NCBI GenBank assembly: GCA_025963285.1
Contig: JAOPUX010000020.1
Coordinates: 1 to 64,000 of the forward strand
Length of the DNA: 64,000 bases
From: Jatrophihabitans sp.
GTDB lineage: Bacteria > Actinomycetota > Actinomycetes > Mycobacteriales > Jatrophihabitantaceae
Direction of reading: 5' to 3'
The translations under genes were made by a program, and so were the position numbers. Position 1 is the first letter of the stretch. Each line of letters opens with the position of its first letter. The notes beneath the pieces were generated by a model. It was given only the letters and a program-made list of their open reading frames with translations. It searched no databases and was not told where the DNA came from. Below, piece after piece: positions 34,834 to 43,701 of the stretch.

Positions 34834-36806
34834 GTCACGATCAGGTCTTCGCCGAAGAACGGCCGCAGACCGGCGTGCTCGCCGACGTTCGGGAGCGGTT
34901 CTACCGGGCTACGCAGCCAGTCCCACATCACCCGTGCGTCGATCGGGCTGTTCACCGCTGAGCGGCCGAAGTCGTTGGTGTAGTAGTTCTTCGCCCGCGG
35001 GTCCATGTAGATGCGGTGCTTCTCGCAGCGGTCGACCTCTTCGTTGTAGCGGTCGAAGGCGGCTTCGCTCACGTCGACGCTGCTGCGGCCCTGCTCGATC
35101 AGGCCCCGGATGCACTCGAGCGCGAACCGGGTCTGCAGCTCCTCCAGGTCGACGACGTTGAGGCCACCGGTCGGACTGGTGTTGGGCCCGTAGATGGTGA
35201 AGAGGTTCGGGAACCCTGGCAGCAGCACGCCGAGGTAGGCGCGACCGCCGTCTCGCTCCCACAGCTTCCCGACGTCGACCCCGCCTCGGCCCTCTACCTG
35301 CATCGGCCAGAGGAAGTCGTTCGCGCGAAAGCCCGTGGCGAACGCGATGACGTCGACCTCGTGGGTCTGCCCGTCCGGGGAGACGATTCCGTTCTCCACG
35401 ATCCGCGAGACGCCGCCGGTGACCAGCGTGACGTCCTCGCGCAGCAGCGCGTCGTAGATGCTGTAGTCGGTGTCGATGAGGATCGGCCGGGACGACATCG
35501 GTGGTGCCGCCGGGATCATCGCCTCGATCAGCTCGGGGCGGCCCGCGAGCTTGGAGCTGATGAACTCCACGCAGCCCTCGCGAATGCGCTTGTTGAGCGC
35601 GCTGCGCGCGTGCGGATCCTCGAAGTCAGGGTCCGCGGTGAAGGCCGTGCCGAGGTTGTCCGGCCCGTAGAGGTAGCAGGCCCGCAGCCGCATGAAGTGG
35701 CAGTGCCAGGGCAGGTGCTTGTCCAGCCAGCGGACCTGCTCGGGGTACGGGGCCAGGTAACCGTCCACGTTGAAGCACCAGTTGGGGGTGCGTTGGAAGA
35801 GGTAGGTGTGCTCGGCGAGCTTGGCCAGTTCGGGTACGAGCTGGTACCCGGAGGCACCGGTACCGACCACCGCGACCCGCTTGCCCTCGACATCGAAGTC
35901 GGCCGGCCAGGCCGAGGTGTGGAACGCGGTGCCTCGGAAGTCCTCGGACCCCTCGATCTGCGGAACGTTCGCCCGGGAGAGGAAGCCGACGCAGCTGATC
36001 ACAGCACGCGCGGTGAACGTCTGCGGGCCCTCGGGACCGTCGGCCTCGATCAGCCAGAACTGGGCCTGCTCGTCCCACGCCAGGCGGCGCACCTCGGTGC
36101 CGAACTGGATGCTGCTCCGGACGTCGAAGTTGTCGGCGACCCAGTTGAAGTACTTCTCGTTGTGGCCGCCGGGGCAGAACGGGTTGAGGTGGTCGTAGTC
36201 CACGCCGTACATGTGGACGTAGCCGCGACTCGGGGTATCGACGCGCAGCCCGGGGTAGCGGTTCTGGTTCCACGTGCCGCCGACACCGTTGTCCTTCTCG
36301 AGGACGGTGAACGGGATGCCTGCCTGCTTGAGCAGGACGGCGGCGTTCAGGCCGCCCATCCCCGCCCCGATGACGAGCACCGGGAAGTCTGCGATGCGCT
36401 CGGCCTGCGGCTTGTCGTGCCACGTCAGGCCGCGGGCGAACGGGTCGAGGGCCAGCGACTCGATCCACAGCTCGATCTCGCTGTCGGGTAGGTCGACGCC
36501 GGCGCAGAGCGACACGCTGCGGGAGAGCCGGTCCCGCGGGCCAATGCCGATCGCGGGTTCACCGGCGTCCCGGTGAGCCTTGAGGAACTCGATGGCCTTC
36601 TCGTGCAGGAGGGCGATCTCGGCCTCGTCGATGACCTCCTGAGCCTCGAGGAAACCGAAGGTGATCGACTCGGTCTTGGTCGCGGCCACCGCCTCGTCGC
36701 CGGTGAGTTGGTAGAGCAGCGCCCGCAACACGATCGGGTCGGCGTACTTCACCGCGTCCTCGATCGTCGCGTCCGAGGTGTCGAGCAGGCTGTTGTCAGA
36801 ACTCAA
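34830..36806 (-). CDS. Baeyer-Villiger monooxygenase with N-terminal extension
   Basis: This 658-residue type I flavoprotein has a 140-residue N-terminal extension like that of 4-hydroxyacetophenone monooxygenase. It is followed by the FAD site GAGMGG at 147-152, GVGGTWNQNRYPG, the Baeyer-Villiger fingerprint FRGTAFHTSAWP near 288, and the NADPH site VGTGASG near 312. It should turn a ketone into an ester or lactone using NADPH and oxygen. The TTG start at 36806 is supported by GAGGAG seven bases upstream. It heads an operon with the ribose-type ATPase, permease and esterase, each overlapping by 4 bp. Confidence 0.92.
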   Translation of the reverse strand: MSSDNSLLDTSDATIEDAVKYADPIVLRALLYQLTGDEAVAATKTESITFGFLEAQEVIDEAEIALLHEKAIEFLKAHRDAGEPAIGIGPRDRLSRSVSLCAGVDLPDSEIELWIESLALDPFARGLTWHDKPQAERIADFPVLVIGAGMGGLNAAVLLKQAGIPFTVLEKDNGVGGTWNQNRYPGLRVDTPSRGYVHMYGVDYDHLNPFCPGGHNEKYFNWVADNFDVRSSIQFGTEVRRLAWDEQAQFWLIEADGPEGPQTFTARAVISCVGFLSRANVPQIEGSEDFRGTAFHTSAWPADFDVEGKRVAVVGTGASGYQLVPELAKLAEHTYLFQRTPNWCFNVDGYLAPYPEQVRWLDKHLPWHCHFMRLRACYLYGPDNLGTAFTADPDFEDPHARSALNKRIREGCVEFISSKLAGRPELIEAMIPAAPPMSSRPILIDTDYSIYDALLREDVTLVTGGVSRIVENGIVSPDGQTHEVDVIAFATGFRANDFLWPMQVEGRGGVDVGKLWERDGGRAYLGVLLPGFPNLFTIYGPNTSPTGGLNVVDLEELQTRFALECIRGLIEQGRSSVDVSEAAFDRYNEEVDRCEKHRIYMDPRAKNYYTNDFGRSAVNSPIDARVMWDWLRSPVEPLPNVGEHAGLRPFFGEDLIVT

Positions 36807-36845
36807 TTCAAGGCTCCTCGTTCGTCTTGACGGGCGCGCTACCAG

Positions 36846-36861
36846 CCGACCGGCCGGTAGG
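36846..36861. promoter_or_regulatory. Palindromic operator, copy 3
   Basis: This exact CCGACCGGCCGGTAGG is extended to AGC...GCT on the outside. It lies 40 bp upstream of the TTG start of the Baeyer-Villiger monooxygenase operon and downstream of the terminator of the binding-protein gene. It is well placed to control that operon's promoter. Confidence 0.85.
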
Positions 36862-36910
36862 GCTGTGAGACTAGCATCACATGGATTGCCCGGGTAAGGC
36901 CAAACTTTCG

Positions 36911-36943
36911 GGCTGGCCGCGGCGATGGACGCCGCGGCCAGCC
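36911..36943 (-). terminator. Hairpin terminator after the ribose-type binding-protein gene
   Basis: A 14-bp GC-rich perfect stem (36911-36924 with 36930-36943, beginning GGCTGGCCGCGGCG) has a five-base loop. It lies 18 bp past the stop codon at 36961. It separates this gene from the downstream monooxygenase operon, which therefore needs its own promoter. Confidence 0.8.
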
Positions 36944-36960
36944 TGCAGTGCTCCTACCGG

Positions 36961-38121
36961 CTAGCTGACCAGCCAGAGCTTCTTCCACTGCGCCTGGTAG
37001 TCGGCGATGTAGGCGAAGTAGCCGCTGGCGCCAGCCGGCACGTTGTCCTTGGTGAGGAGGAACGCCGGGGTGATCGTGGAGGCGTCCTGCGTGATCGGAT
37101 CGCCGACGAAGGTGCGCGCGATCGTGTCGATGACCTTCCACGGCCCCTCGACGATGCCGGCCATGACGGTGCCCTTCCAGACGCTGCCGTCCTTGATCTC
37201 GGTGACCTGGTCCGGGTTCGGCGCCTCGCCGACGACGCTGACCTTGCCGATGAGCTGTGCCGCCTTCAGCGCGGGCGGCAGGGCGCCGGCGATCGCGTCG
37301 TAGCCGAGGGCCAGGTAGTTCGTGTCGGGGTGTGAGCGGAGGTAGCCGACGATCTCGGTGGGTGCCTTGCCGGCGGCGACGTCGGTCGACGGGATGTTCA
37401 GCGAGGCGACCTTGCAGGCCGAGCAGAGCGACTGGAACTCGGCCTTGAAGCCGTCGTAGTACTTCCCGGTCACCGGGAAGTTCGGGTCGACAGCGAAGAC
37501 CGCGTTGGCCTTGGCACCCTTGTCTGCCAGTACCTTGTCGGCCTGGATCGCCCCGGTGCGGGCCGGATCCTTGTCGATCACGGCGGTCAGGCCGCCGCCG
37601 GCCGTGTCATCGGTGGAGAAGGAGACGATCGGGATGCCGTCAGCCTTCAGTGCCGCGGCCTGCTTGGAGATCAGCGCCAGGGGCTGTGTGAGGTCAGCAA
37701 CCGCATCCGGCTTGTCGCGGACGATGCGATCCCACCCGGCGCTGATCGTCTGCGTGGTCAGTCCGACGTTGATGCGCGTCATCTGCCAGCCCAGCGCCTT
37801 GCCGGCCGCAATCGCGCTGTCTGCCTCCGCGACACAGGCGGCGAGGGTGCAGTCGGTGACGTAGACCCGCTTGCCGGTCGGCGGCTTCTTCGACAACGGC
37901 GTCGTGACGCCGATCGTCGTCGGCGGGGTCAGGTACTTGGCCAGCCGCGACTGCGCCGCGGTCTGAACGGTGTCGGACGAGCTGGTCGAGCCCGTGGCCG
38001 ACGTGGTGCCGGTGCTGCTGGTGGTCGGGTTGGTCGATCCGCCACCCCCGCTGCTCGAGCATGCGGCAAGCATGCCTGCCGCGATGAGTGCCGCCGTGGC
38101 GACTCCGATTGTGGATCTCAT
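36961..38121 (-). CDS. Ribose-type ABC substrate-binding lipoprotein
   Basis: This 386-residue binding protein is of the sugar-binding (Peripla_BP_4, RbsB-like) class. The lipobox MLAAC puts the lipidated cysteine at 21, followed by a Ser/Thr/Gly linker. Cysteines in VTDCTLAACVAE and FQSLCSACKVA suggest disulfides outside the cell. It has its own promoter and terminator and lies upstream of the operon carrying the matching permease and ATPase. Some binding proteins of this class in actinomycetes bind non-sugars. Given the neighbours, a cyclic or terpenoid ligand is plausible but unproven. Confidence 0.9.
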   Translation of the reverse strand: MRSTIGVATAALIAAGMLAACSSSGGGGSTNPTTSSTGTTSATGSTSSSDTVQTAAQSRLAKYLTPPTTIGVTTPLSKKPPTGKRVYVTDCTLAACVAEADSAIAAGKALGWQMTRINVGLTTQTISAGWDRIVRDKPDAVADLTQPLALISKQAAALKADGIPIVSFSTDDTAGGGLTAVIDKDPARTGAIQADKVLADKGAKANAVFAVDPNFPVTGKYYDGFKAEFQSLCSACKVASLNIPSTDVAAGKAPTEIVGYLRSHPDTNYLALGYDAIAGALPPALKAAQLIGKVSVVGEAPNPDQVTEIKDGSVWKGTVMAGIVEGPWKVIDTIARTFVGDPITQDASTITPAFLLTKDNVPAGASGYFAYIADYQAQWKKLWLVS

Positions 38122-38467
38122 GAAATTCCCCGTCCCTGATGTGGCGAGCCGGTTGCCGGCTCGCGATGGTGTGCCTCTGTGCGTGACTTGGCGAGATGTA
38201 GTTGCCGCTGCAACTTCGAGGTCGAGTTGTCGGAAGCGATGGGCTTGTGGAGCCGGTGCGGCTGCTCGGTCGCGGTCTGGACGTCCTGGTTCCGCCGCGG
38301 TCTCTGCATCTAGGTCGAAGGTGATCTAGGTCTCTCACCCGTCCGACTGGTCGGTAGACTATTGAGGCTGTCGGGACTTGTCTATAGCCCCGAGATCGAA
38401 GCAAGACGTGTTACCGAGTTGTTACCTGGGCCAGCTGCTCCAGGTGACACTCCGGAGGCCGATCGCC
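38122..38467. other. 346-bp intergenic region with one operator
   Basis: This stretch between the binding-protein gene and the end of the SDR operon has no convincing gene. It holds the palindromic operator at 38343-38358. An inverted repeat (ACCTGG at 38424-38429 with CCAGGT at 38440-38445) may terminate the SDR operon. The operator is 222 bp from the start codon, so the binding-protein transcript probably has a long leader. Confidence 0.5.
38343..38358. promoter_or_regulatory. Palindromic operator, copy 4
   Basis: CCGACTGGTCGGTAGA matches the common form at 13 of 16 positions and keeps the inverted arms CCGAC and GTCGG. It is the only copy in the 346-bp region upstream of the ribose-type binding-protein gene. 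Confidence 0.65.
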
Positions 38468-39223
38468 TCAGCGCGGCCCCATCCGCAGCGCGCCGTCGAG
38501 GCGGATCACCTCTCCGTTGAGCATGGGGTTCTCGATCAGGTGCTGGGCGAGCGCCCCGAACTCCGCTGGCCGCCCGAGGCGGGAGGGGTGCGGAATCTGG
38601 GCGCCGAGGGAGTCCTTGTACTCCTCGGCCAAGCCGGCGAACATCCGGGTCTCGAACGGCCCTGGGGCGATCGCCACGACGCGGATGAGGTGCTCGGCGA
38701 GCTCCCGGGCGAGCGGCAGCGTCATCCCGGCAACTCCCGCCTTCGAGGCCGCGTAGGCCACCGAGCCGATCTGCCCCTCGTAGGAGGCGATCGAGGCGGT
38801 ATTCACCACGACTCCGCGCTCACCGTCGACCGGCTCGGTCTGGGCCATCGCCCGCACCGCCTGCCTCGTGACGGTGAACGTGCCGATCAGATTGATCTGG
38901 ACGAGCCGGGTGAAGAGCTCGGTGGTCAGCCCGTCGCCGTCGTCGAGCAGCCGCTGCTGGCGTGAGATCCCAGCACAGTTCACGACTATCCGGAGGGGTC
39001 CCTGTGCGGCGGCCAGTGCCACCGCGGCTTCGACGGCTGCCTCGTCGGTGACGTCGCCATCGGCGAGCAGCACGCCGTCGGGCGGTGCCTGGGCCCCCGC
39101 CCGGGACGCCGGCAGGTCGTAGGAGACGACGTGTGCCCCCGCGGCGGCGAGCGCCTGCACGCAGGCCAGGCCGAGGCCCGACGCGCCGCCGGTTACGAGG
39201 GCGGCCGATCCTGATATGTGCAT
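38468..39223 (-). CDS. Short-chain dehydrogenase/reductase
   Basis: This 251-residue classical SDR has the cofactor motif TGGASGLG at 11-18, NCAG near 88-91, a serine in NTASIASYEGQ and the YAASK active site. The C-terminal segment NGEVIRLDGALRM is typical of SDRs related to 3-hydroxyacyl-CoA dehydrogenase type 2. The ATG at 39223 overlaps the stop of the epoxide hydrolase gene by one base (TAATG). The open frame continues far upstream, but only antiparallel to its neighbours' coding frames. It is the last gene of a three-gene operon with the epoxide hydrolase and a monooxygenase. Confidence 0.9.
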   Translation of the reverse strand: MHISGSAALVTGGASGLGLACVQALAAAGAHVVSYDLPASRAGAQAPPDGVLLADGDVTDEAAVEAAVALAAAQGPLRIVVNCAGISRQQRLLDDGDGLTTELFTRLVQINLIGTFTVTRQAVRAMAQTEPVDGERGVVVNTASIASYEGQIGSVAYAASKAGVAGMTLPLARELAEHLIRVVAIAPGPFETRMFAGLAEEYKDSLGAQIPHPSRLGRPAEFGALAQHLIENPMLNGEVIRLDGALRMGPR

Positions 39224-40452
39224 TAGTGCTCCACTCGTAGCTCTCGCATGGTCTTGCGGATGCCCTCGACCGTGGCCTCGGGGTTCTCCCAGGCGGTGAA
39301 GTGGCCGCCCTCCGGAGCTACCTCCACCATCACCGGGTTGAACCACTCCCGCGTCGGGCCCGTCTCGAAGCGCTCGACCCGTGTCTCCACGGTGGCGCCG
39401 GGCGGGTACGCGTCGCCAGCCAGGAAGGTGAAGCCGGCTGGTGCCTCGATGGGTGGTCTCCGGTCGTGTGCCGGCGCCCACGGGTACCGCACCGAGTTGC
39501 GGTACAGCCGGATGGACGGGCCGATGCACCCGGTGACCCAGTAGAGGGTGGCGTTGGCCAGCACGTGGTCGCGGTCGAAGACCGCGTCGAAGTCGCGCCG
39601 CTGATCGCTCCACTTGCGCCAGCGCTGCACCAGCCAGGCCAGCAGGCCCACGGGCGAGTCGTTGAGCGCGTGCGTGAGGGTCTGCCCGTCCAGCATGTGC
39701 GCGCTGAAGTGTGAGGCATAGGTCTCGAAGTAGCGCAGGTAGGCAGCTCGCAGCTCGGGGGAGGCGTCGGCGGGAATCACCCGCCCGCCGCCCCAGTACT
39801 GCTCGCTGTTGTACCGATCGAGTGGCAGGTCCATGCCGATGTGGATGCCGTAGAGGGAGTCGGCGTACTTGTGGCCCAGCTGCCCGGTGACCAGCGACCC
39901 GTAGTCCGAACCGGCCGCGGCGAAGCGGTCGCAGCCGAGGACGTCGGTCATCAGGGTCTTCCAGATGTCGGCGATCTTCCAGAAGTTCATGTCCGGGCTG
40001 GTCGGCGTGGAGTACCCGAAGCCGGGCAGCGACGGCAGTACGACGTCGAAGGCGTCCTCGGCCCGGCCGCCGTGCGCCACCGGATCGGCCAGGGCGGAGA
40101 CGACGTGGTCCCAGTCGAGGAACGACCACGGCCACCCGTGCGAGAGGATGATCGGGATCGGAGCAGGCCCCTTGCCGGGCTCGACGAAGAAGTGCACCGG
40201 GACGCCGTCGACGTCCTGGCGGTACTGCTCCCGCCGGTTGATGTGCCGTTCCTGGGCCCGCCAGTCGAAGCCGTCGATCCAGTAGTCGACGAGGCCACGG
40301 AGGTAGCTGGTGCTCACCCCGTAGTAGCCGTCCTCGTTGTCCGGGTCGCTGTCCCAGCGCGTCGCCCGCAGGCGCTGCTGGAGGTCGTCCAGGGTTGCCT
40401 GCGGCACGTCGACGGTGAACGGTGCCAGTGGCACCCTCGGGGTCAGCGCCAT
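39223..40452 (-). CDS. Epoxide hydrolase, microsomal type
   Basis: This 409-residue protein has an N-terminal EHN domain (TVDVPQATLDDLQQRLRATRW) and an alpha/beta hydrolase core. The oxyanion motif HGWP is at 105-108, the nucleophile Asp183 is in GSDYGS, and the catalytic histidine is in EGGHFTAWENP. It adds water to an epoxide to make a diol. It lies between a Baeyer-Villiger monooxygenase gene (21-bp gap) and an SDR gene in one operon. An epoxidised ring substrate, or relaxed specificity towards a lactone, are both possible. Confidence 0.9.
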   Translation of the reverse strand: MALTPRVPLAPFTVDVPQATLDDLQQRLRATRWDSDPDNEDGYYGVSTSYLRGLVDYWIDGFDWRAQERHINRREQYRQDVDGVPVHFFVEPGKGPAPIPIILSHGWPWSFLDWDHVVSALADPVAHGGRAEDAFDVVLPSLPGFGYSTPTSPDMNFWKIADIWKTLMTDVLGCDRFAAAGSDYGSLVTGQLGHKYADSLYGIHIGMDLPLDRYNSEQYWGGGRVIPADASPELRAAYLRYFETYASHFSAHMLDGQTLTHALNDSPVGLLAWLVQRWRKWSDQRRDFDAVFDRDHVLANATLYWVTGCIGPSIRLYRNSVRYPWAPAHDRRPPIEAPAGFTFLAGDAYPPGATVETRVERFETGPTREWFNPVMVEVAPEGGHFTAWENPEATVEGIRKTMRELRVEH

Positions 40453-40473
40453 GCCCGGCTCGGCGGCACGCGG

Positions 40474-42093
40474 TCAGCGGACAACGAAGTGCTCCTTGTA
40501 CGCCGCTTCGGCCACCTCGTCGCAGCGTGCCGCGTACTGCGGCAGCGATCCGAAGTAGCCGTAGGCGGTGACCTTCTTGCCCGGCACGTTCACGCCGGTG
40601 AAGTAGGACTCGGTGCCGGAGCGGGCCAGCATCGTCTTCTCGTAGAGCTCGATGACGTGCTCGCCCCACTCCTGCTCGGCCTCGGCCGTAGCTTCGAGGT
40701 AGCTGTAGCCGCTCTCGCGCAGGTGGCTGAGCAGGTCGGTGACCCAGCGGATGTTCTGCTCGCCGCAGATCGGCACGTTGCAGAAGACACCCTTGTTGTG
40801 CGGCCCGGTGAGCATCAGGAAGTTGGGGAACTTGTGCACGGCGATCCCCAGCAGGGTGCGCGGGCCGTCCCCCCAGTGCTCGGTCAGCTTGAGGCCGTCG
40901 AGGCCGGTGATGTCGATCTTGTTGAAGGCCCCGGTGAAGGCGTCGAAGCCGGTGGCGAAGACGATGATGTCGAACTCGTGCAGCCGGCCGTCGATGATCG
41001 CGCCCGCGGGCACGAAGCGGTCGATCGGCGTGGCCTTGATGTCGATCAGCTCGACGTTGTCCTGGTTGTAGACCTCGTAGTAGCCGCTGTCCATCGGCAC
41101 CCGGCGGGTGGAGAAGGCGTACGTCGGTGTCAGCCGCTCGGCCACGACGGGATCGCTGACCCGCTCGCGGATCTTCTCCCGGACGAAGGCCCCGTACTCC
41201 TCGTTGATGGCGGCATCGGAGTAGACCTCGCTGAAGCCGGCGTGCCACTTCGCGAAACCGGGGCGCTGCCACAGCTGCTCGTAGACCTCGCGGCGCTGCT
41301 CGGCGGTGAGGTCGAGACCGGAGCGGCTGTCCCACTCATAGGCGAAGCCGACATAGCTGCGATTGCAGAGATCGGCGATCGCCAGCCGCCGGTCGTCGAG
41401 CTCGGCCTGCTCCTCCGCCGACAGCACGCTGTTGCGCAGCGGCGCGCAGTAGTTCGGGCTGCGCTGCAGCACGGTGAGCTGCGCGGCCGACTTGGCGACC
41501 TCGGTGATCACCTGCACGCCACTGGAGCCGGTACCCATCACCGCGACCCGCTTGCCGGTGAAGTCCACCGGCTCCTGCGGCCAGCTCGCGGTGTGGTGCC
41601 AGACCCCCTCGAACGTCTCCAGCCCCACCAGCCCCTCCGGCAGGTAGGGCACCGACTCGGTGCCCAGTGCGGTGATCAGGTAGCGGCACCGTACGGCCTG
41701 CCCGCTGGCGAGGATGACCGCCCAGAGGTTCTCCTCGGCCAGGTACGCCGCGGAGGCGACCTTGGCGTTGAAGTCGATGCTGCGCCGCAGGTCGAGGAGT
41801 TCGGCCGCGTAGTGCAGGTACCGCTCGACGTCGGTCTGCGAGGCGTAGCGCTCGGGCCAGTCCCAGCCGCGAAAGATCTCCTCGGAGAAGAGGTAGCCGT
41901 AGGTGAACGACTCGGAGTCCAGCCGCGCCCCGGGGTAGCGGTTGAAGAACCAGGTTCCACCGAGGTCGGCGCCGGCCTCGAAGACCCGGACGCTCAGATC
42001 GAGCTCGTCGCGGAGCCGGTGCAGCAGGCTCAACCCGTTGATCCCGGCGCCGACGATGATCGCGTCGAACTCAGGTTCGCTTGTGTCGGGCAT
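40474..42093 (-). CDS. Baeyer-Villiger monooxygenase
   Basis: This 539-residue type I monooxygenase has cyclohexanone/phenylacetone monooxygenase length. The FAD site GAGING is at 15-20, followed by LGGTWFFNRYPGARLDSES, the fingerprint FEGVWHHTASWP near 160-171, and the NADPH site MGTGSSG near 184. It oxidises a ketone, probably cyclic, to a lactone. It is the first gene of the operon with the epoxide hydrolase and an SDR, and has a palindromic operator about 50 bp upstream. It is clearly different from the longer monooxygenase at 34830. Confidence 0.93.
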   Translation of the reverse strand: MPDTSEPEFDAIIVGAGINGLSLLHRLRDELDLSVRVFEAGADLGGTWFFNRYPGARLDSESFTYGYLFSEEIFRGWDWPERYASQTDVERYLHYAAELLDLRRSIDFNAKVASAAYLAEENLWAVILASGQAVRCRYLITALGTESVPYLPEGLVGLETFEGVWHHTASWPQEPVDFTGKRVAVMGTGSSGVQVITEVAKSAAQLTVLQRSPNYCAPLRNSVLSAEEQAELDDRRLAIADLCNRSYVGFAYEWDSRSGLDLTAEQRREVYEQLWQRPGFAKWHAGFSEVYSDAAINEEYGAFVREKIRERVSDPVVAERLTPTYAFSTRRVPMDSGYYEVYNQDNVELIDIKATPIDRFVPAGAIIDGRLHEFDIIVFATGFDAFTGAFNKIDITGLDGLKLTEHWGDGPRTLLGIAVHKFPNFLMLTGPHNKGVFCNVPICGEQNIRWVTDLLSHLRESGYSYLEATAEAEQEWGEHVIELYEKTMLARSGTESYFTGVNVPGKKVTAYGYFGSLPQYAARCDEVAEAAYKEHFVVR

Positions 42094-42142
42094 GCCGTCT
42101 CCGGATCCGTGATGCGGCGCGAGGTCGTGCAGCCGTGGCTAA

Positions 42143-42158
42143 CCTACCGGCCGGACGG
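42143..42158. promoter_or_regulatory. Palindromic operator, copy 5
   Basis: CCTACCGGCCGGACGG is the reverse orientation of CCGTCCGGCCGGTAGG, one change from the common form. An extra CGGTCGG half follows. It lies in the 72-bp gap between the acyl-CoA synthetase stop and the monooxygenase start at 42093. Confidence 0.8.
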
Positions 42159-42165
42159 TCGGCAA

Positions 42166-43701
42166 TCAATGCTTCAACTCGGCCGTTGCGGTGCCGCGCA
42201 GGAGAAACTTCTGGATCTTGCCGGTGGCCGTCTTGGGGAGCTCGTCGACGAAGGCGATGTGTTTGGGCGCCTTGAACCGCGCGATGCGGCCGCGGACGAA
42301 CTCGAGCAGCTCCGCCTCGTCCGCGTGGTTCGGCTTCGCGATGACGTAGGCCACCGGCACCTCGCCCCAGCGCTCGTCGGGGGCGGCGACGACCGCCGCC
42401 TCCAGCACGTCGGGGTGCGCGACGAGCGCCTGCTCCACCTCGATCGTGGAGATGTTCTCTCCCCCGGAGATGATCACGTCCTTGGCGCGGTCGCGGAGTT
42501 CGATGTAGCCGTCGGGGTGCATCACGGCGAGGTCGCCGGAGTGGAACCAGCCACCACGGAACGCCTCGGCCGTAGCCTCCGGGTCGCGGTAGTAGCCGAG
42601 CATCACGTTGTTGCCCCGCATCACCACCTCGCCCATCGTGGCCGCGTCGGCGGGCACGTCGCGCAGCTGCTCGTCGACCACACGCAGCCGCTCGGAGACG
42701 ATGGTGGGCACGCCCTGGCGGGCGCGCAGCCGGGACTGCTCGCCCTCGTCCAACGCATCCCAGTCGGGATTCCACGCGCAGACCGCGATCGGGCCGTAGG
42801 TCTCGGTGAGGCCGTAGAGGTGCGTGACCGCGATGCCGAGCCGCTCCGCGCGCTCGATGAGGGCCGGCGCCGGGGGAGCCCCGCCCACGAAGATGCGCAC
42901 CGGAGTCGTCAGCGGGTGCGCTGCGGCATCGGTGAGCAGCGTGGCGAGCACGGTCGGTGCCGCGCAGAGGTCCGTCACCCCATGGTCGTCGATCGCCGCC
43001 CACATCGCCTCCCCGGTGACCTTCGGGAGGCAGACGTGCGAGGCGCCGGCCGCCGTGACCGCCCAGGTGTACGCCCAGCCGTTGCAGTGGAACATCGGCA
43101 GTGTCCAGAGGTAGGCGCTCGTCGTGCGCAGCCCTGCCTCGGTGACCACGCCCAGGGTGTGCAGGTAGGCCCCGCGGTGGCTCGTCATCACCCCCTTGGG
43201 GCGGCCCGTGGTGCCAGAGGTGTAATTGATCGACAGCAGCGTGTTCTCGTCCGCAGGCAGGGTTAGCGCCAGACGGGGTGCGGCGGCGAGCAGGTCATCG
43301 AGCTCATCGGTCCAGAGCACCGGCAGCTCGATCCCGGCCAGCACATCGGCCTGCGCACGCTCGGCGATCACGAGCGCGGCCCCGCTGTGGTCGAGGATGT
43401 AGGCGTAGTCGCCGGCGGTGAGGCGAGTGTTCAGCGGCACCAGAACCGCCCCGACCCCGGGCACCGCGTAGTGCGCTTCGAGCATCGTCGCGATGTTGGG
43501 CAGCAGCGTGGCGACCCGGTCACCCGGAGCGACCCCGAACCGGGACGTCAGCAAACCGGCGAGGGCCTGCACCCGGTCGTGATGCTCGGCGTAGGTCCAG
43601 ACCCGGTCGCCGTCGACCACTGCCGGGCGGCGTGCCCAGACCGACGCGCTGCGGATCAGGAACCCCAGCGGTGAGAGCGGGGCGCTGGAGACCTCGCTCA
43701 T
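42166..43701 (-). CDS. AMP-dependent acyl-CoA synthetase
   Basis: This 511-residue ANL-superfamily ligase has the P-loop-like YTSGTTGRPKGV near 168, LYGLTETYGP, GWFHSGDLAVMHPDGYI, and the C-terminal lysine motif PKTATGKIQKF. It activates a carboxylic acid as its CoA thioester using ATP. The ATG at 43701 overlaps the P450 stop as ATGA and begins the conserved domain, so the longer frame is not used. It is the last gene of the nine-gene operon starting at 51249. It may activate the acid left after ring opening. Confidence 0.92.
   Translation of the reverse strand: MSEVSSAPLSPLGFLIRSASVWARRPAVVDGDRVWTYAEHHDRVQALAGLLTSRFGVAPGDRVATLLPNIATMLEAHYAVPGVGAVLVPLNTRLTAGDYAYILDHSGAALVIAERAQADVLAGIELPVLWTDELDDLLAAAPRLALTLPADENTLLSINYTSGTTGRPKGVMTSHRGAYLHTLGVVTEAGLRTTSAYLWTLPMFHCNGWAYTWAVTAAGASHVCLPKVTGEAMWAAIDDHGVTDLCAAPTVLATLLTDAAAHPLTTPVRIFVGGAPPAPALIERAERLGIAVTHLYGLTETYGPIAVCAWNPDWDALDEGEQSRLRARQGVPTIVSERLRVVDEQLRDVPADAATMGEVVMRGNNVMLGYYRDPEATAEAFRGGWFHSGDLAVMHPDGYIELRDRAKDVIISGGENISTIEVEQALVAHPDVLEAAVVAAPDERWGEVPVAYVIAKPNHADEAELLEFVRGRIARFKAPKHIAFVDELPKTATGKIQKFLLRGTATAELKH

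Noticed and set aside
39841..43266. A very long open frame (over 1100 codons) on the + strand
   Set aside because: It is antisense to four well-supported minus-strand genes and is kept open only by high third-position GC. Its translation has no known domain and is rich in Arg, Asp, Glu, Gly and Val, as expected for a shadow frame.
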